From: Chaetorhynchus papuensis
Lineage: Eukaryota > Chordata > Aves > Passeriformes > Rhipiduridae
Direction of reading: 5' to 3'
Assembly (NCBI GenBank): GCA_013396525.1
Contig: VWYX01000357.1
Span: 434,001 to 498,000, forward strand
Length of the DNA: 64,000 bases
Shown here piece after piece: positions 37,551 through 51,599 of the stretch (the first letter of the stretch is position 1; every line of letters starts with the position of its first letter). The position numbers were made by a program, and so were the translations under genes. The notes beneath the pieces were generated by a model. The model was not told the origin of the DNA and did not search any database. It saw only the letters and a list, made by a program, of their open reading frames with translations.

Positions 37551-40060
37551 GGAATACCCAGACTGTGGGATTGTTCCAAAGTCTTTGCATACTGAAAGAA
37601 AATTGTTTTAGAAGCCAGAAATATATTTACAATGTATACATATAGATTCTAGCACAATTGGGGCACAAAATAGTGGGGATCAAGTGGCTTGGAGCATCTA
37701 GGTTTTACTATACTATGCATAGCAATATCATATTTTAAGATATTTCCTCAGTTTTATTCTTTTCCTAAGCTATTACTCATCTTGACTACATTTGTATATT
37801 ATGCATGAGGACAAACTTGAGCTTTGTGGAAGGAAGATTATCTTGGGAATTCCCATGTCCAAAAGTGCATGTTATTTAACAACATGTTTAGAAAACATCA
37901 GCTGCAATCTAAAAGGATTTTGTGTTGGTTTTTGTTTGTGGTGTCTGTTACTTGGAACACACACCGGCACAGTCACACACGAGTATACCAGCACAACAAC
38001 CTGCAGGGGAAAAAGGGAAAACCCCAGACTGAAATAAAGGTAATGGAAGCTTTTTTTTTGAAGGTAGTATTGTGAAATACAAAAGTGGTTAAAGAGGAGC
38101 AAGAGGAAAATATTTAAATGTAACTACATCTATTTCTACCAGCTAATAAAGCGCATTTTCTTTGCTTTCCCCAGTGGGAACATAGAGGACAACTTCTTTA
38201 AGCACTAGTTTCTATAGTGACAGTGTCCTCAAAATCATCTTTATGCACTCAAAAATAGCTTGATATTACAGTGTAGAAATGGAGCTTAGTCAGAGTTTTC
38301 TGTCCTCTAGAAAACAGTTAATGATCTGAAGAACAGGAATTTAAATTGCATGGAACATTAAATTCTTCTAATTTAGTTACTAAACTCTTGTTTGCTCCTG
38401 CTGATGAAGTGGGAGATGGCAAATGCCATCCTCCCCAGCCTCATATCCCATCTGAGGTCCATGGTGTCTACTGAGGTTTTGTGCTTGAGCTCACAGGTGC
38501 TACATCTACCCATTCCTTAATTTTTCCTTGGTCTAGGTGCAGCTGAGCTCTCTGGTTTTCCTTGTGGTCTGTGGCATCTCTTCTCGGCTCAGACCCTTGT
38601 GAGCTGGACATGGCTCTGGGGTGGACAGGTTGTGGCACAGCTCCCCTCCGAGCCCTCAAACCTTCCTTCATAGCTAGATACAAAACCACAGCCCTCTGTC
38701 CTCTTCTACCCCCACAACATCCTTTTCTTCAAATAGCATCCCCTGCTTGTCATCATCCCTTTCTTCTGCCTCTCTGCAATCATTTTCTCAGCCGCTCCCA
38801 CAACCAAACCACCAGTGAAAGCATGTCCCTTTTCTTACTCTCTTGCCCTTAAATTCCTTTTATTTCTTTCAGCCCCTGCTCTGTATACATTGCTTTCCTG
38901 TTTGGGAACTTTTCAAACATCTGCCACTTTCCTATGTGTCCAGATGGGGACCAAAGTGCTATATTTTTCTTTGGTCTGAATGGAGAGTTCATCCAAACCT
39001 TAAATATTTCAGTTAACTTCTGTCTTTCATTATCTATGGCCTCATCTTTCAGACAGAGTGGGCAGTAAATTACAAAGGACTTAGGTAGTTCATGGCTGAT
39101 TCATTACACACTGAGGCATTAAATATTGAGTAATTTTACATAATTAACAGAATTCCTAAATTCATGCAAGCAGGTTCTTCAGTCAGTCACAGCTGATTAT
39201 CCTTCAGTTAGTGATGAATAGTAGCACTGAAAAGATCAGCATCTTCCCAGGATTGCACTTACAGGTGAACCTGTCTGTCAGGATGCAGCCATTCAACGGT
39301 GTGCTTATTTAGCTTCTCAACTGATTATGTGCCCAGAGCTGCAAGAAGTTGTTAGAGAAAGACTGCTACTTTTGCATGAGTTTAATTAAAGTGATTGATA
39401 CATTGCCTTTTATGCGTAACTATTATGTGCAGCTATTTTAATGTCCTCTTGCATATCAGGACTCATTACTCTTCACGGTTTCTGTTACTTGTTTTGCAAA
39501 CATACAAATAAAGAAATAATTATGACTAATAGAGTTCACCCATGAGAGATGAGGGGGGGGAAATCATCATCAAGTTGTTGAGTTCCTGGAAAATCAAAGA
39601 GGTATGTTTCAGTTGTGAAAGCATCTAAGGCAAAATATGCCCTCTGCTCAAAATTTCTGACATGCCACCAGCTGTTCAGGGCAAGGAAATCTTTAAGGTG
39701 CAACCATTCCTGACAGATCTGTCATCCAGGTTGTCCTCTGTGGCTGGAGCTTCCAAGTGCTTGTGCAGCCCAGCTGAGGAGCCAGGAGCAATGATTCCTC
39801 CCTGTGCCCCTCTGCTCCATGTTCAGAGCTTCTCCTGGAGGTCTTGGACCCTCTCAAGGAGCAGCTACTGGCACCTGTGCCTGGGCCTTACTAAAGCTGT
39901 TCCTCTCTCCTCTCTGACAGTGCTGCACATGGTCTCACAGGGCTGTATTGAGGAATATGATTCCTGAGTGAAAGCTTTTAAAAAAAATCAATCACTCTGA
40001 TAAATGCCTTGCTTGTGCTGTTTTGAAAGTGTTGTTTTACTTCCAGAGAAGCTGCTGCAG

Positions 40061-40092
40061 GAGGCTTCCCTGCAGGATGAGGCTTCCCTGCA
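40061..40092. repeat. Near-tandem 14-bp duplication (18-bp period)
   Basis: GAGGCTTCCCTGCA occurs at 40061-40074 and 40079-40092 with GGAT between them. Confidence 0.88.
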
Positions 40093-43000
40093 TTTTGCCA
40101 AGTGCCAGTCCCAAGGGTTGCCCGCCCTACCTGCTGTCAGTCAGTGCCAGCCTGGTGCTGTTCACAAGGACTGCGTTGTCATTTGACTCATGGCATTTGC
40201 TGAAGGAGCCACTTCCATGTACAGAAGGCAACCTAAATTGAAGAAAATACACATGAAATCAATCCTGTTGATCCTACAAATTAGCATGATGTGTAACCAC
40301 TTGCATTCAATCCTAAATATTGGATAAATACTTATTAATTTACAAAATAATGTTTACTCTGAAGACAGATAAGACCATTTCAGGTGGTCTACTCAGGTAG
40401 TTTCTGTCGAGCTTTGTCGACTTACTTAAGCTTTTTAGAAGTGTTGAGCTTTAAAGTCTGCACTGGTGCTTAGTATTATATTGGCATACCTTCAAATAAG
40501 AGATAAGTCAGTAGGATAAAAATAAACCAGACGGTTTTCTTGCTTGAATATTATAATCCATATTATAATGTTTGTTATTCCCTTTTCTCTGTTAGAGTTC
40601 TGAATTATCAATGGCCCAAAGGCTTTTTTATTCATTAAAATAATTTGTTTTACCTTTCTATTCTACTAAGGCTAGCGAATTTAAAATTCTTATAATTTTG
40701 CCTAAATGAAAACATATATTATGCAGTAGGGAAAAAGATGCATATGTGATTAGTCTATGATTATCTTGCTGTTAAAATAAATCTTAACAAATGGGATTTT
40801 TATTGTTCCAGTGCAGACTATCTGAACATTAAATTATTCTAAATTGGTCATAAGCCACAACCCATTCAAGTTTGTTCAGAGAGTACAGGCAAAAGTGCAG
40901 CTTTCATTATTTTTAAATATAGTTAGTTTTTTCATTCTTGATGACTTTTCTGGTTATAGGCGATAAATGTAGCTGTATATTACTGCTTTGTGTAACTGAT
41001 ATGTCTCCATGATATTCTTTAAAGCACCAATGATATGACTTGATTTGAATTTTTAATAACTGAGTACCTTGCAGAAGCCACTATAAGTAAACGATGGTTA
41101 AAATTAGATAGACATATAAAGTGAGCTTACTATCAATTTTTCTTTGAACTCCAGATGCTCACTGTGAGAGGCACCATAGGATGAATAAAGTGTGTGCTAC
41201 TCTAACAAAGGAGAAAGAGCAGTGCATATATGTAGTTACAGAGAGATTCATTGCCATCCTGAGAAGATGTGAGAACAGACACTCCCAAATTGTCCTTGGA
41301 GCACCTTCTTTGAAGAAGGTGAAGCAAGGAAGCTGCAGAGACATACACTTCAGCCAGCTGGGCTGGATCTGGTGGTGCTGCTGAGCTTTCCCACTAGCTG
41401 CTCTGTTCTGACCTGCGTCGTGTCTGAGACAGGAAATGTGTGGTGGCCTAGAGTGAATGAGATCTACATTCCTCCTTTTTACAGGCACATTACCTTGCAG
41501 AAGCAACAACTGCCTCTTTCCTAAACAGTCTGAGCTGACTGGATCCCCTTTATTTAATTCCCAGTATAGCAAAAAATAGTGTTCTGCCTTGTTAAAAAGC
41601 TGTTTTAGCATGCTCTGCAGTTAAAAAAATCTCTGACCTTGCATGAGAACCACTTGGTCTGAGGAGATAAGGTGAGGGGACCATGCCCAGATCTTTTCAG
41701 TAATTTAGTTACTTAACATATTGTTTAATCTAACAGAAATGTTAAATAAATGCTCATTACTAATTGGTTACTAATGCTTACATTCTGTAGCATGTTATGA
41801 TGCTTCTATAGCCTTAAAAGCAGTGTTATGTGTTTGGTTATCTTCCTATGTAAATTAAACTTTTTTTTTCAGGAGGAGTTGAAAACATAGCACATAGCAC
41901 TATTATAGTGTTCAGCTGGAGAGTACAGTTTGGTGCCTATTTGGCAGCTGGTTAATTTAGTGTCTCAAAATGCCCCTCTGCTCTTGGAGTGGTTTGAATG
42001 AAGGAAAATAATTTCCCCAATGTGGACCAGTTTGCAAAATGGAATGATTCACATTTTGCTGTAGAAGTATAAAACTGTTTATTTGATGCTAACATGCCAA
42101 GCTTTTAAATTATTGCTTTCTCTGCCAGGCTGTGGCAGGATGGCAGGGAGGTGCTGTCTGCTGTAAAGTGTTGGTGTTACCTGTACAGCCTTTGTGCAGT
42201 TTGACGGCGATTGCAATAGGCTGGATGGATAAATGGGTGATATTTCTGTTGTATGGAAGATGTCAATCTCACCCACTTCCTACTTTTACTGCAAGTGAAC
42301 TTGCAAGTTTTCATTTAACAAACAAATAAGTTAATAATATGTTGGTAAGTTCCTTCCTAAGGCCAGGGCTAAAATTTTCTCATAGAAATGTTCTACTGGA
42401 AAATGCTGATTCAGCTAAATCAAGGTCTTATGATGAAATATAGCTTTTTTTAAAAAAAGGAGTTTTGGCAAAATATCACCAAGGTTTTCAAGGTACCTGA
42501 TGGATTTTTAATGTATCAAAGTAAGATTTTTATGGACAAACTAATTCTTGAAAGTCGAAAAAATATTTTGGATTATTTTGCTATTTTGATTTTTTTCATT
42601 ATTGGTTCATGATGAATACAGTATTTAATACCTTAGAGCTTTGAAATTAATGGATAATATAATTTTTGGCCAAGTCTGGCTAACTGTACAATCCTATTTG
42701 ACAGCAGAGGCACTGACATACACACATGTGGAATACAGTTCTGAATTAGACTGCTGAGGCTACTCCTGACCTAATTTCCTAATTCAGTGTACTTCCTTCA
42801 TGGAGATAAACTGTTCCAAGATGTAAGTCTCAATGCAACATGGAGATGAGTCCTGTTCTGATAACAAGCTCCATGAAGTGATGGCTTGTACTTAAAAATA
42901 TACTCTTTCTATCATAACTCAGAATCAGATGAATCCTTAAGCTAACCAGACATCAAAAATGAGAAAGAAATGTAGGAAAGGAATTTTAGAGGGAGCAGGA

Positions 43001-46000
43001 TACTGCTCTGAGGAGATGTCAGTGTTCAAAGAGTGGCACAAAGCCTGAGTAACACAGAGATGTATTGCTGCCTATTGCTGCAGCTTCGTCAAATACAGTG
43101 AAAACTTGGTATTACACTCCAGTGAAATATTTAAGGGAAGATGTTTCTTCCTTAGTAACCACTGTGTGCCTGGAAAATTGTAGGATTATACATTAATGTA
43201 GAGCTGACCTCACTGGCTGATGTTTCTTGCTTGGAAGGACTTGCAGCGGGATATTTTGGTTTGCAGGTTTGCAGTCACGGATTTTCCATGAGGACCGTTC
43301 TGTTCCTCTGTAACTGACAACTCCTGTACCACAAGTACAAACTTCTTCAAGCACTTTTCTCCCTGCTGTTGTGCTGCAGCCAAGGGAGCTTGCATGGGCT
43401 TTTTCCTGCAGGAAATGCTCCTGATGTTAGCTGAGCTGTTCCCAGTCAGGAGTGAGAGTCATGGACTTTTACCCCACGTAGCAGGACTTAATTGGGCCTC
43501 AGGCTGTCATAGTGCTTCGCTGATTCCCCCACTTTTCCCACAGTGCTGCTATTCCTCAGTGAGCAGAGGAGCTGCTGGTTTATGATTTGCTTTTATTTTC
43601 CTTGGTGGGGTTCTCCCTAGCAATGTTCAGTGCTTTATTATCTGGCTCATTTCATGTAATACACTTGCCACCTTTAAAATGCGTAGAGTTCTGTGCTATT
43701 CGTTAGTCCAGCTGAGAACTATAACCCAAAGAGTAAAATTCCTGCATATTTTCTAGACTTCTCTTCATGTCTGTGTTCCAAATGGAGTAAAGACTCCAAA
43801 GAAACACCATGAAATACCTGCTTCATATAGAAAGTTAAAATATTCTGTATGTTATTTCAGTGTTAAATAAACCAGAAGATATAAAGTTAGTTGTCCAAAT
43901 TTTGGCAAATGACATCATTTTTATGCAGCCAGATGCATATTCTAGTCATCAAAAGTATGTGTAAATTTTCTGTCAGTTATCAGCAACTGCTTTTCATGGG
44001 GTGTGTTGATGCCTCAAAACTCTGAAAAGCAAGACTCTTACATGGTGTTGAACGACTGCTACAGGACCTACACACAGGCAGCGAAGCCTAGAAACTCTGA
44101 TCCCAGATTTGCAGTTAAACATTTTCCAGGAAGTTTGTGGGGAAAATGATGCTTGCATCAGACAGCAGTGTCTTATTTTAGAAACACATCAAGGGAATGT
44201 AAACAGGGACTTGGTTAAGCACTTGTGAAATGAAATGGCAGCATTCAAATTACAACTGCAGTAATAATAACGCTATTATAGTTTCAGTGTCATAGTATTT
44301 GGTTCAACATCTCTTCCTGCAACTTTCATGCTATTTCCAGCCAAAACAAAATCTCAATTAGCTCTATGGTATGAGTAGTTTCAGTAATTTTTCTATTCCT
44401 ACCATATCAGCAAAATTTGTCCATCTTTATGGATAGAACTAAATATAAATATTCTGTGAGAATTTGAACACTCTGAGCAGGAGATGTGGTTTAAGAGTTT
44501 TTAGTCAAGCAGAGCTTCCTTGTTAAGTAGAATCTGGAGAATTTTTTTTTTGCTTGTTTTGGGGTGGGGATTTTTGGTTTTCTAGGTTTTTTAACTGAAA
44601 AATAGTCTTCTGGTAGAATTTTGGAGAAAAGACGAATTTGTGTAAGTTGATGGCAACCTAAGAGTGTAATTGGATAGCTGGTACACATTTTAACTGATGC
44701 TGCTCTTTTACTATTAATCTGTCATATCTGAACAAGTTGAATTTATGTCTTCCTAGTACAACGGGGGAAACAAGAACAAGAAGACCTTTGCTCTTGAACA
44801 TATGAGAAGAGCTTGTGATGCTATAAGCAAAGATAATATTTTACGTGAAAAAAAGGTCAGATATTGGGGGTTTGGTCACAAAAATATTTTTACAGTAGTG
44901 TTTCTGGATGGTATTTTTGTTCATCTGTTATACGAAAAAAAGTAATGATAGAATGCTGTAATTATCTCTATTCTCGACTTTCATCTGCCATGCACGGTTG
45001 GCAACAGATGCTCAGGCACTCTGCAGTGAGATGCTCTTCAGCCACAGACTTTACAAGTATAGAAGTGCTGTTGAAAAAGTAATCATGTGCAGGGCAGTAT
45101 TTCAAAGCTCCTAATTGAAAAAGGAGAAGTAATTTCCACTGGGTAACTCACATCCGTTGTGCAAAATGTGGTTTGAAGGGAGTTATAATGTTTTCCCAAA
45201 TCTTTCTAGAGAGGTCCATTTAAAAATCTCTGCTCTCCTTTTAAACTGTAGAGGTCCCATAACTGATTATTTGGAAAGGCCTTCTGGAGACTGCCTTTTA
45301 CAGGATAAACAGGCCTTTTGTATAATTGATGAATCAGTCTGATAACAAAATTTTTGTCCCAGCTGGCACTTCTGTAACAGAGCAGTTCTAATTTGTGGCA
45401 CTGAAGTGAATTCTTGGAGTAAACCTAACAAGGGACACCAGGAAAATGTATCAAGCATTAACTATTTCAGAGGTAACACTGCTTTTGCAAATGCAGATGT
45501 AGGCACTGCCTAAAGAATGTGGCAGATGTTTCTTTCACAAGGAAAAAAAAATGTTTGATTCTGAGATATGTATTTTGTACTTTAAATAGGTTTTTAATGC
45601 TTGCCATAGTGATTTATTTTTTCTATATGTACTGTCTGATATAAAGATCTTAATGGCAGAAATCATTATGTAATTCTTCAAAATTACTGTACTTGTTACA
45701 TCAAAAATACATAAGGTACATATAGAAAACCAAAACACTTAGGCTGTCTCTCTCATTTCATACCAAGCTGCCATCTCAGTAGATCTGACATTTTAAATCC
45801 TTTTTTGCAAGAGACAGAGGAAAAAAATACCATACTCTGACACATGAAACATTTCACTCAGTTGACATGCCTGTATCACCTGTCTGTCCCAAAGCGAAGG
45901 GTTGCACTGAGCATATGCAGGATGATAGACCTGAGATGTTTTGTTTGGGGTTGTTTTGCCATTTTTTTTTTCATTTTTTGGTGGTTTTTGCAAAGCCGTA

Positions 46001-46004
46001 CTGC

Positions 46005-46017
46005 AAAAAAAAAAAAA
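46005..46017. repeat. Poly(A) run of 13
   Basis: A homopolymer following ACTGC. No transposon body with a matching 3' end was recognised upstream. Confidence 0.9.
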
Positions 46018-46424
46018 GATATTTCAAGTATATATTACTCATTGTACTTATACCTGGTCTTCACGAAATTAAGTATTTTGAGGTGGACAAAACCCTTTTC
46101 TGTGACAGCATTTAAGAGAAAGGGAAACAATTAGAATGACACGCTGGCAGTGTTTTTCAGGATGTGGTCATTGATCAGATGAGATGCAATCCTTCCTTCG
46201 CTTTCCACAGACATGGAGAAATACAACTCCTGGTATGCTCTTTAACCTTTAGGGACCTAAGACAATAAGAAATGAAACAGCAGCTCTGTAGTGGAAGATA
46301 CACTGTTGCTGCAAATACATAAACCCACAAATCCTACCTGGTAGCCATGAAATGACAGAAAAGGCAGGATACAAAGGCAAAAGAAGGCATAGATACATTA
46401 CTGTAAAATCTTGCTTCTTATTAA

Positions 46425-46960
46425 AAGGTAACTTCATGCCACTGATCCCTACCACCCCGTGAGCCCAACAATTCAGCCAGTTTTCATCCCACCTGCTCAT
46501 CAGCCCAATTTCAACAGCCCTTCTATGAGAACCTTCAGGGAGACAGTGTCAAAGGCCTTACTGAGGTCCGGGCAGACAATGCTCTCCCCTCATCTAGCAG
46601 GCCAGTCATGGCATCATGAGAGCTTATCAAGTTGGTGAAGGATTACTTGCCCCTTTTATTTCATGATTTTCCTGTCACTCCTATGCCTAGAAGTGGTTTG
46701 CAGGACTAGCTGCTACATCACCTTTCCAGGGACAGAGGTGAGGCTAATCAGCCTGTAGCACCCTTCTTCCTTCTTTTTGTTCGTCTTGGGGGTAGGAACG
46801 ACATTTGGTTTCCTCCAGTCTTCGGACACTTCTCCCAGTCACACTGATTGATCAAGGATTACCCAGAGGGGCTCTGCAATCACACCTGGGAGCTCCCTCG
46901 GCACTGGTGGGTCCTGCTCTTCTGCCATCAACTTCCTCTTGCCCCAGCAATCTCTGCATC
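46425..46960 (-). mobile_element. CR1 LINE, internal reverse-transcriptase fragment
   Basis: The minus-strand translations, across several frames, show CR1 reverse-transcriptase landmarks in order. These are an IAEPLWVILDQS-like stretch (about 46890), ISLTSVPGKVM (about 46725), DLSKAFDTVS (about 46550, containing the F-D catalytic-region motif), and ENWLNCWAHGVVGISGMK (about 46460). The frame is disrupted by shifts and stops. Both the 5' end and the CR1 3' tail are missing, so this is an internal fragment, apparently of an older CR1 subfamily than the copy at 14322. Confidence 0.85.
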
Positions 46961-47216
46961 ATTTCATTACCAATTCAAGGTGTGAGTGTTTGCAAACTTT
47001 GGAGGCATTTAAGGGCACTGCACTTGTGCAGATTTCAGTGGGGTTTGAAGGTGTGTACATGTTCTTCACAGACAGCTCTGAAACAACACTTTTGTTTTTG
47101 CTTGAGCCAGAGCTTGATTCTAGAATAGAGGTGCCACCATCAAATACATAAGTTCAGATAATGTGATAGTGTAAAATGTCAGACTGTTTTATCTTCAACT
47201 GATAAAATAAAAAGGA

Positions 47217-47235
47217 AGATCTCTAGGAGAGATCT
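47217..47235. repeat. Perfect inverted repeat (8-bp stem, 3-base loop)
   Basis: AGATCTCT, AGG, AGAGATCT. A second overlapping palindrome follows in the AGAGATCTCTCC stretch. The cluster is short and of unclear meaning. Confidence 0.85.
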
Positions 47236-49030
47236 CTCCAGGAGAGACAAGCCTGGACTGCAGTCTTGAGATAAATTTTGCAATTTTACTAGCTCTGTTA
47301 AGGTTATAGTGATCTGCACAATGTTTGGAATCAGGTAGAATTAAAAACTGCAAAAGCAAAAAAAAGGAATAGCACCATTTTGAGAATTTGCTTCTACTTG
47401 TACAGTTTCTGATAGAAATTCTTGTCTGTCTAAATCCAAAACTGTTACAATTTTTCTCAGACACCTCTTCATATCCTACCTTTGTTCTTCTTTTCCTAAC
47501 ATTTGTCAAAACCTTGAAGTCATTGGTCAGCATTTTGCTCAGTTTGATTTATCAGATTTATTGATTTCTTTCTATAAAAGTCAGTATTTACCTTTCAACA
47601 ACACAGCAGTATACATGCATTTTGGAACACTTGCATGCACAGTCACAGTGATTTCATCACACCATATTCCACTGCAAATAGCAAAGAGTGAATAACCTCT
47701 GACATTCCTGTTGTGATGCAATGATCTCAGTGAAATTGTGCAACTCAAAAGTTAATAGAAATTTCTGGTCAAGTTCTTTTTCTCATTTTCTCATTCACCT
47801 GTTTGGGAATGTTGCAATGAAGATTTGCTAGGTTCTGCTAAGTTGTAATCTGAAAGAACTGTCCTCCTCCCACTGTACATGGAAATAAAAGAATGTGGAG
47901 GTAGGAAGAGACAGGATATTTCCTTTTCTACTCTGTAGTCAAGGCCTCGGCACTACAGAGCAATGATTACAAAGAAAGTCCCGTTTACTGTCAGCTAAGA
48001 AAATTGTCTATTTCGACAGATTATTTGAGAAATTTAACTGCAAAAATCTAGAAATTGTTTACCAAGAATATACAGACTGTGATATGTGTTTGTTGTTTGA
48101 TCGTTTTCTTTTGGTCACAATTTGGGCAAATTTTCAGCATAGATAAAGATACAGTTTCTAAGGCAAAGCTGTCTTTCCTGCAACTTTTGTGTTCTTGATA
48201 CAAGAATTTCTTTCAGGAGTTTGCAAAACTTTTTTTTGTGATGTTAAATAAGATGATGTTGCCATTATAACTTCATACTCAGAAATGGCTGTACTTTTTT
48301 GACTGGAATGAAAACAATAATTATGAAGTTGGTCTGAGTCATTTACTTGACATTGATATTGCTTTTGGTATATGTACTGAAAATAGATTTCTATAATGGG
48401 ACAAGTCAGATCCCATAATGTCTGTTGACATTAAAAACTTCACCTACAATATACTGGAATGATTTTGATATAGAAACTCTCAGTCACATAACAGAACTGC
48501 ATTTTCTAATAAATTTATCGAAAGAGAACCTTGCTGAACTCAGATTTGAGGCTTTCAGCATTTTCCTTCTGGGTGTATAATTTAGACCAGCCTTATGCTG
48601 AGTTGTCCATGAAGATCCTAATGTTAATTATAAACCTTATTTATACATCAGTGTGTGGAGTACCTGTCAGTTGGGTGCATATATGAAAATATTTCTGACA
48701 GGAGTTGTGATTAATAGATTAAATATTTGGGTCTCTGATAGGAATAGAGATGATGCTTCAGGTTATTAATATACTTCTTAGATAGATGTTGTCTGTGGCA
48801 GCAGGTGTTACACTTTGATCATTGACTTCTGTTTGCTTGCTGTTCATCTAGATCAGTTTAGGCCTTTGCCATTTGATTGTGTTATCTTTTATCTACTTCA
48901 GAATTCTCATCCACACAAATATACTTTAATGACATATCAGCTTTGTGCCCTTACTTCTCATTTCTTCAGTTTTCTCTATAAAAATATGATTGAACAGTAT
49001 CAAATATAGTTATTCAACGGCTTGAATGGC

Positions 49031-49044
49031 TTTTTTTTTTTTTT
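49031..49044. repeat. Poly(T) run of 14
   Basis: A homopolymer followed by CAG. It looks like a polypyrimidine tract plus acceptor but is not followed by recognisable coding sequence. Confidence 0.9.
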
Positions 49045-51599
49045 CAGTTTTTGTTATGAGAAACAATTGACTGCTAAAATATTATGGAAATTTTCTCAGT
49101 GTGGTGCAAAAGTGCCCTTTTCCTGCTACATTTCCTGATCTACTGCAATTCCTGTCAAATTGAAATGAGGTCTGAAGAGCTGTGGCATTCACCCCAGACT
49201 TGGGCATGAATCACACCTCTCTGGAAACATAATTCATACACTTGACTGACACACAAACACCAGGAAAATTCTGAGATTCATTCCCATTTCAGTATTTATA
49301 ATGGGCACAATTCTGAGCTCTGGGGTACCCATATTAACAAAAAGTACATTTGGTGGAAAAGGACAGGCTTTGCAGCACTGACTTTTGGATAGCCCTAAAT
49401 ACCTCTGTGAAAATGGAAGTCAGAGCTTGACTTAGACAGGATTGGAGAACTAAAATAGAAAGATAAAGTTTTAATATGCTATTTTTCCTTTACATCCAGT
49501 AACTGTCTAATGAGAGATGCATAAACTGTGCTGTTCTTCCACTCTGGCTAACTTTGCAAGAAGCAGTATGTTGCAGTCAAAGGAATATTTTTTTCTTGAT
49601 CTTCCAGATCTGTGAAACTAATCTTTCTGGTGATAGATCTTCAACAGAAGGTGTGCAATATGCTGCCATTCAGCAGCAAAATCTGCTGAGTTTGCTCCCT
49701 AATATACCTCTAGGCTTTTAAGATTTCTGAAGCAACTCAGCATTTTTTGTCAGAGCTTTGCTGAGTCGTTCTCCTGAACTTATGGTTCATATGATTTGGG
49801 TACCTAAATGCTTTGATGAATGTCTACCTGCCTTTCCTGACTCTCATGTAGATAAAGATTGTAATGCTTGGGAAAAAGCATCAGTTGTACATTTAGTCTC
49901 CATTCTTTAAAACATAATCGCAACCAGTTTTCTTTGATTTTCGGTGTATTGACCAGTGGCAACTGTCCAAAGATGTCCCCTGGAAGCCTTTTTTAATCTG
50001 TAGAGTTTGAAGGTTTTTTTCTCACTGGCAGAGTAATTACTGTCAGCCTATTATCAAAGAACGCGACGTCAGGTAGAACAGTTCCTATGGTTGCTGTTGC
50101 GCACTCCTTAATCTGTGTATTGTAATAAGAACAAGATTAAAAGAAACTCAAATGAAGGTTCAGATGAGAAAATGCTTTGGTTTAATATTTGATCACTTAT
50201 TTCTCCCAGGCTGGTAATGTCACTTGAAGGTCACTAAACTCAAACGAACTAAGTTGCAGCAGGTGGCCAGTTTCCAGCTCTGATCAGAGTTTGTCTTTAT
50301 GGGTTTGGAGAAAGACATAAACTGTGTTAGGCTTGTTCCTCAAGCTTTGTTCATTGTAATGGCAGCTGACACATGTATGTATTCATCAACTAGGACTGAT
50401 TTTTAGAAAATGCATAATTAAAAATTCAGTTGTTCAATAGCTGCTTTCAAGAATTCTCATATTCCTTAGTTCATTTTTCACTCAGTTATTTCCTCCAGAA
50501 CAATTTCAACCATGTTTCTCATGTCTTTCATTCCACGTTTTGAGAATGAGAAAAATCTGCTTCCAACAGTTCGTACTTTGAGTCTTTTCTTTTCACTTTT
50601 AATGTTATGTTAGGAAATGAAAAAGTAAGGATTTGCACAGGGTTCCATTACCAAAAAAGCATGTCCACTTCTTTTATGTTGTTCACAATGGAGTAGTTTT
50701 TGGTATCAAAACTAAAATAATAACTTTCCCTTTCATAGGCAGCTGAAATGTATATTATGCATTTTTACATGAAACACTTCACAGCTGGGCATTCTGAAAT
50801 ATGTTTTAGAGAACAATAGTAAAATAGAAAATTGCCATGGAAAAGAGGTCTCTTTCTTCCTGTATTGGTGTAAGTTGATGTCAAATTAGATCTTAGTTTT
50901 TCTCGCTTGCTACAAGTTTGGAGATGCTCAAGTGAAGAAGGTAAGTGTGAATGTATACTGATATCAGGTAAAAATGGAAACCACTGTTAGCCCTTGGACT
51001 TGCACGTCTTCTTGCTGTAATAGCAATTGTCTGCTACAATTCAGCAATAGGATAGACAGCGGAAGACTTGTCCTATTCTTCTAGTGAAAGAAGGTTTACT
51101 CATCTCGGACAGTTTAAGGTGGCTAAGAATAGTCAGAAAAAATATGCTGGAAAGCTTACCAGGTTTGTATCTTCGCAGTGGAAAGTGTTTAAGGCTGGAG
51201 AACTTTTAGCGGGATTCAGAATGAAATACTGCAAAATTCTAAGCAAAACATTTCTTTTCACCTTGCTTAAACTGAAATTGGGAAAAAGAAAAACAAAATA
51301 GAAGTAACAATAAAACCTCTCCCAATTTAAAAACAATATTCAGAAAGGAAAAAAATGCAGGCTGAATAAGCCAAAATACATTGAGTCAGAGAAATGTGAC
51401 TGGGTCAATATTATTGTTTCTGTCATAAAATAATGAAGGGAAAAAATACCAGAAATAGAGGACTGCTCTAGAGTTAATTACCAGTGACATACAGTTCTGG
51501 TCAAAAGATCAGCCTGGGTCCTTGGGCCACAGAAAACAGCATACAAACATTATATTGACCCCATGACTTCCCCTAGAGCATATCCCTGCATGAATACAT

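Larger units (their letters stand above)
34403..46424. other. Intronic sequence with no recognised gene
   Basis: About 12 kb of intron. It holds a 16-bp tandem duplication at 35417-35448, a GC-richer patch at about 36960-37550, another moderately GC-rich part at 38400-38830, an 18-bp-period duplication at 40061-40092, and A/T runs near 45960-46017. The 150-residue frame at 41159-41611 (minus strand) has no recognisable domain. Confidence 0.55.
46961..51599. other. Intronic sequence with no recognised gene or transposon
   Basis: Unique-looking intron. Contents include an inverted repeat at 47217-47235, a T run at 49031-49044 followed by CAG that mimics a splice acceptor, and a CpG-containing CRE-like octamer at 50064-50071. 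No exon is supported. Confidence 0.55.

Noticed and set aside
41159..41611. 150-residue open frame on the minus strand
   Set aside because: No motif or family recognised, and an overlapping frame is open on the other strand; likely chance.
49031..49047. Fourteen T followed by CAG, resembling a splice acceptor
   Set aside because: The sequence after CAG gives no receptor-like or other recognisable coding; no donor defines an exon.
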